DNA from: Hymenobacter frigidus
GTDB taxonomy: Bacteria; Bacteroidota; Bacteroidia; Cytophagales; Hymenobacteraceae
Direction: 5' to 3'
Assembly: GCF_014640435.1 (NCBI RefSeq)
Contig: NZ_BMGY01000038.1
Span: 1-40,533, forward strand
Length of the DNA: 40,533 nucleotides
Each line of letters begins with the position of its first letter. Within the stretch, counting starts at the first letter, position 1. Under the pieces are notes generated by a model, which saw only the letters and a list, made by a program, of their open reading frames with translations, was not told where the DNA came from and did no database searches. The position numbers were made by a program, and so were the translations under genes. Below are positions 40,319 through 40,533 of the stretch, piece by piece.

Positions 40319-40533
40319 GCCCTTTAGGGTATAAGCAATGGGAGACGTTGAGTAAGAGTGTTAACAACGTAAGTAAATAAAAGTTTATTTTAAAGATAAT
40401 TCTTATACTTTATTATACTAGATTCAGTATAATATCTGAGTAGGGGCAGTAAATATGCAACGGTAAGTTCACATGAACTGTGTTAAAAATTAAGGGGTGA
40501 GGGTGAGTTTTGAGCTAAAATCAGCTTGATAGG
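40319..40533. other. AT-rich upstream region with hairpin
   Basis: No gene is seen. ATTATACT (40412-40419) and AGTATAAT (40426-40433) form a perfect 8-bp stem with a 6-nt loop, about 95-115 nt upstream of the minus-strand gene. The stretch probably holds its promoter; no exact TAnnTTTG was identified (TATCTTTA on the minus strand is one mismatch away). Confidence 0.4.

Overview
The window looks like a chromosome segment of a GC-rich Bacteroidota, most likely Hymenobacter or a close relative in the Cytophagales. The genus is an inference. It rests on recurrent Bacteroidota promoter elements (TTG or TTTG, about 17-19 nt, then TAnnTTTG), few Shine-Dalgarno sequences, many TTG/GTG starts, a histone H1-like protein, an HU-CCDC81/SPOR protein, a TonB receptor with an N-terminal carboxypeptidase-regulatory-like domain, and a Bacteroidota-type HisB. 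No tRNA, rRNA, CRISPR array or TPP riboswitch was seen.

Layout. 1-4210: thiamine synthesis cluster thiD-thiE-thiG-thiH (overlapping or 1 nt apart), then a convergent TenI/ThiE-like gene. 4211-6746: accessory patch with an IS3-family remnant, a second IS nested inside it (14-bp inverted repeats, 7-bp target duplication, transposase broken by an amber codon), and an AT-rich orphan gene. 6747-13148: housekeeping genes: biotin carboxylase, an alpha-oxoamine synthase (serine palmitoyltransferase-like), a histone H1-like protein, tyrS and holA divergent across a large inverted repeat, and a 68-aa membrane protein. 13631-22077: envelope genes: a 1083-aa TPR protein, an outer-membrane beta-barrel, then HU/SPOR protein, ExbB, ExbD and TonB-like protein as one tight operon. 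22195-25807: folC, trmB, a TrpF-like barrel lacking the catalytic Cys, and rpe. 25836-31433: accessory stretch with a TonB-dependent receptor, a sterol desaturase, a Crp/Fnr regulator, two paralogous membrane-anchored proteins of unknown function, and two orphan gene tails. 31552-39323: complete histidine operon with leader peptide: hisL-hisG-hisDC(fused)-hisB-hisH-hisA-hisF-hisIE, ended by a 50-bp perfect palindrome. 39350-40318: an uncharacterised, possibly DNA-binding protein.

How the genes work together. The thi genes supply the thiazole and pyrimidine halves of thiamine and join them. The ExbB/ExbD/TonB set would energise outer-membrane receptors such as the one at 25836. The his operon encodes all ten histidine steps in seven structural genes, and its leader carries five consecutive His codons, the hallmark of attenuation.

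The most unusual signal is at 28355-30944. Two paralogous unknown genes each sit between a complete neighbouring gene and a second, diverged copy of that neighbour's 3' end (TonB receptor tail; Crp/Fnr tail). Nearly all differences between tail copies are synonymous, so the orphan tails come from genes that had been under selection. This suggests the same insertion history happened twice, for two members of one family.
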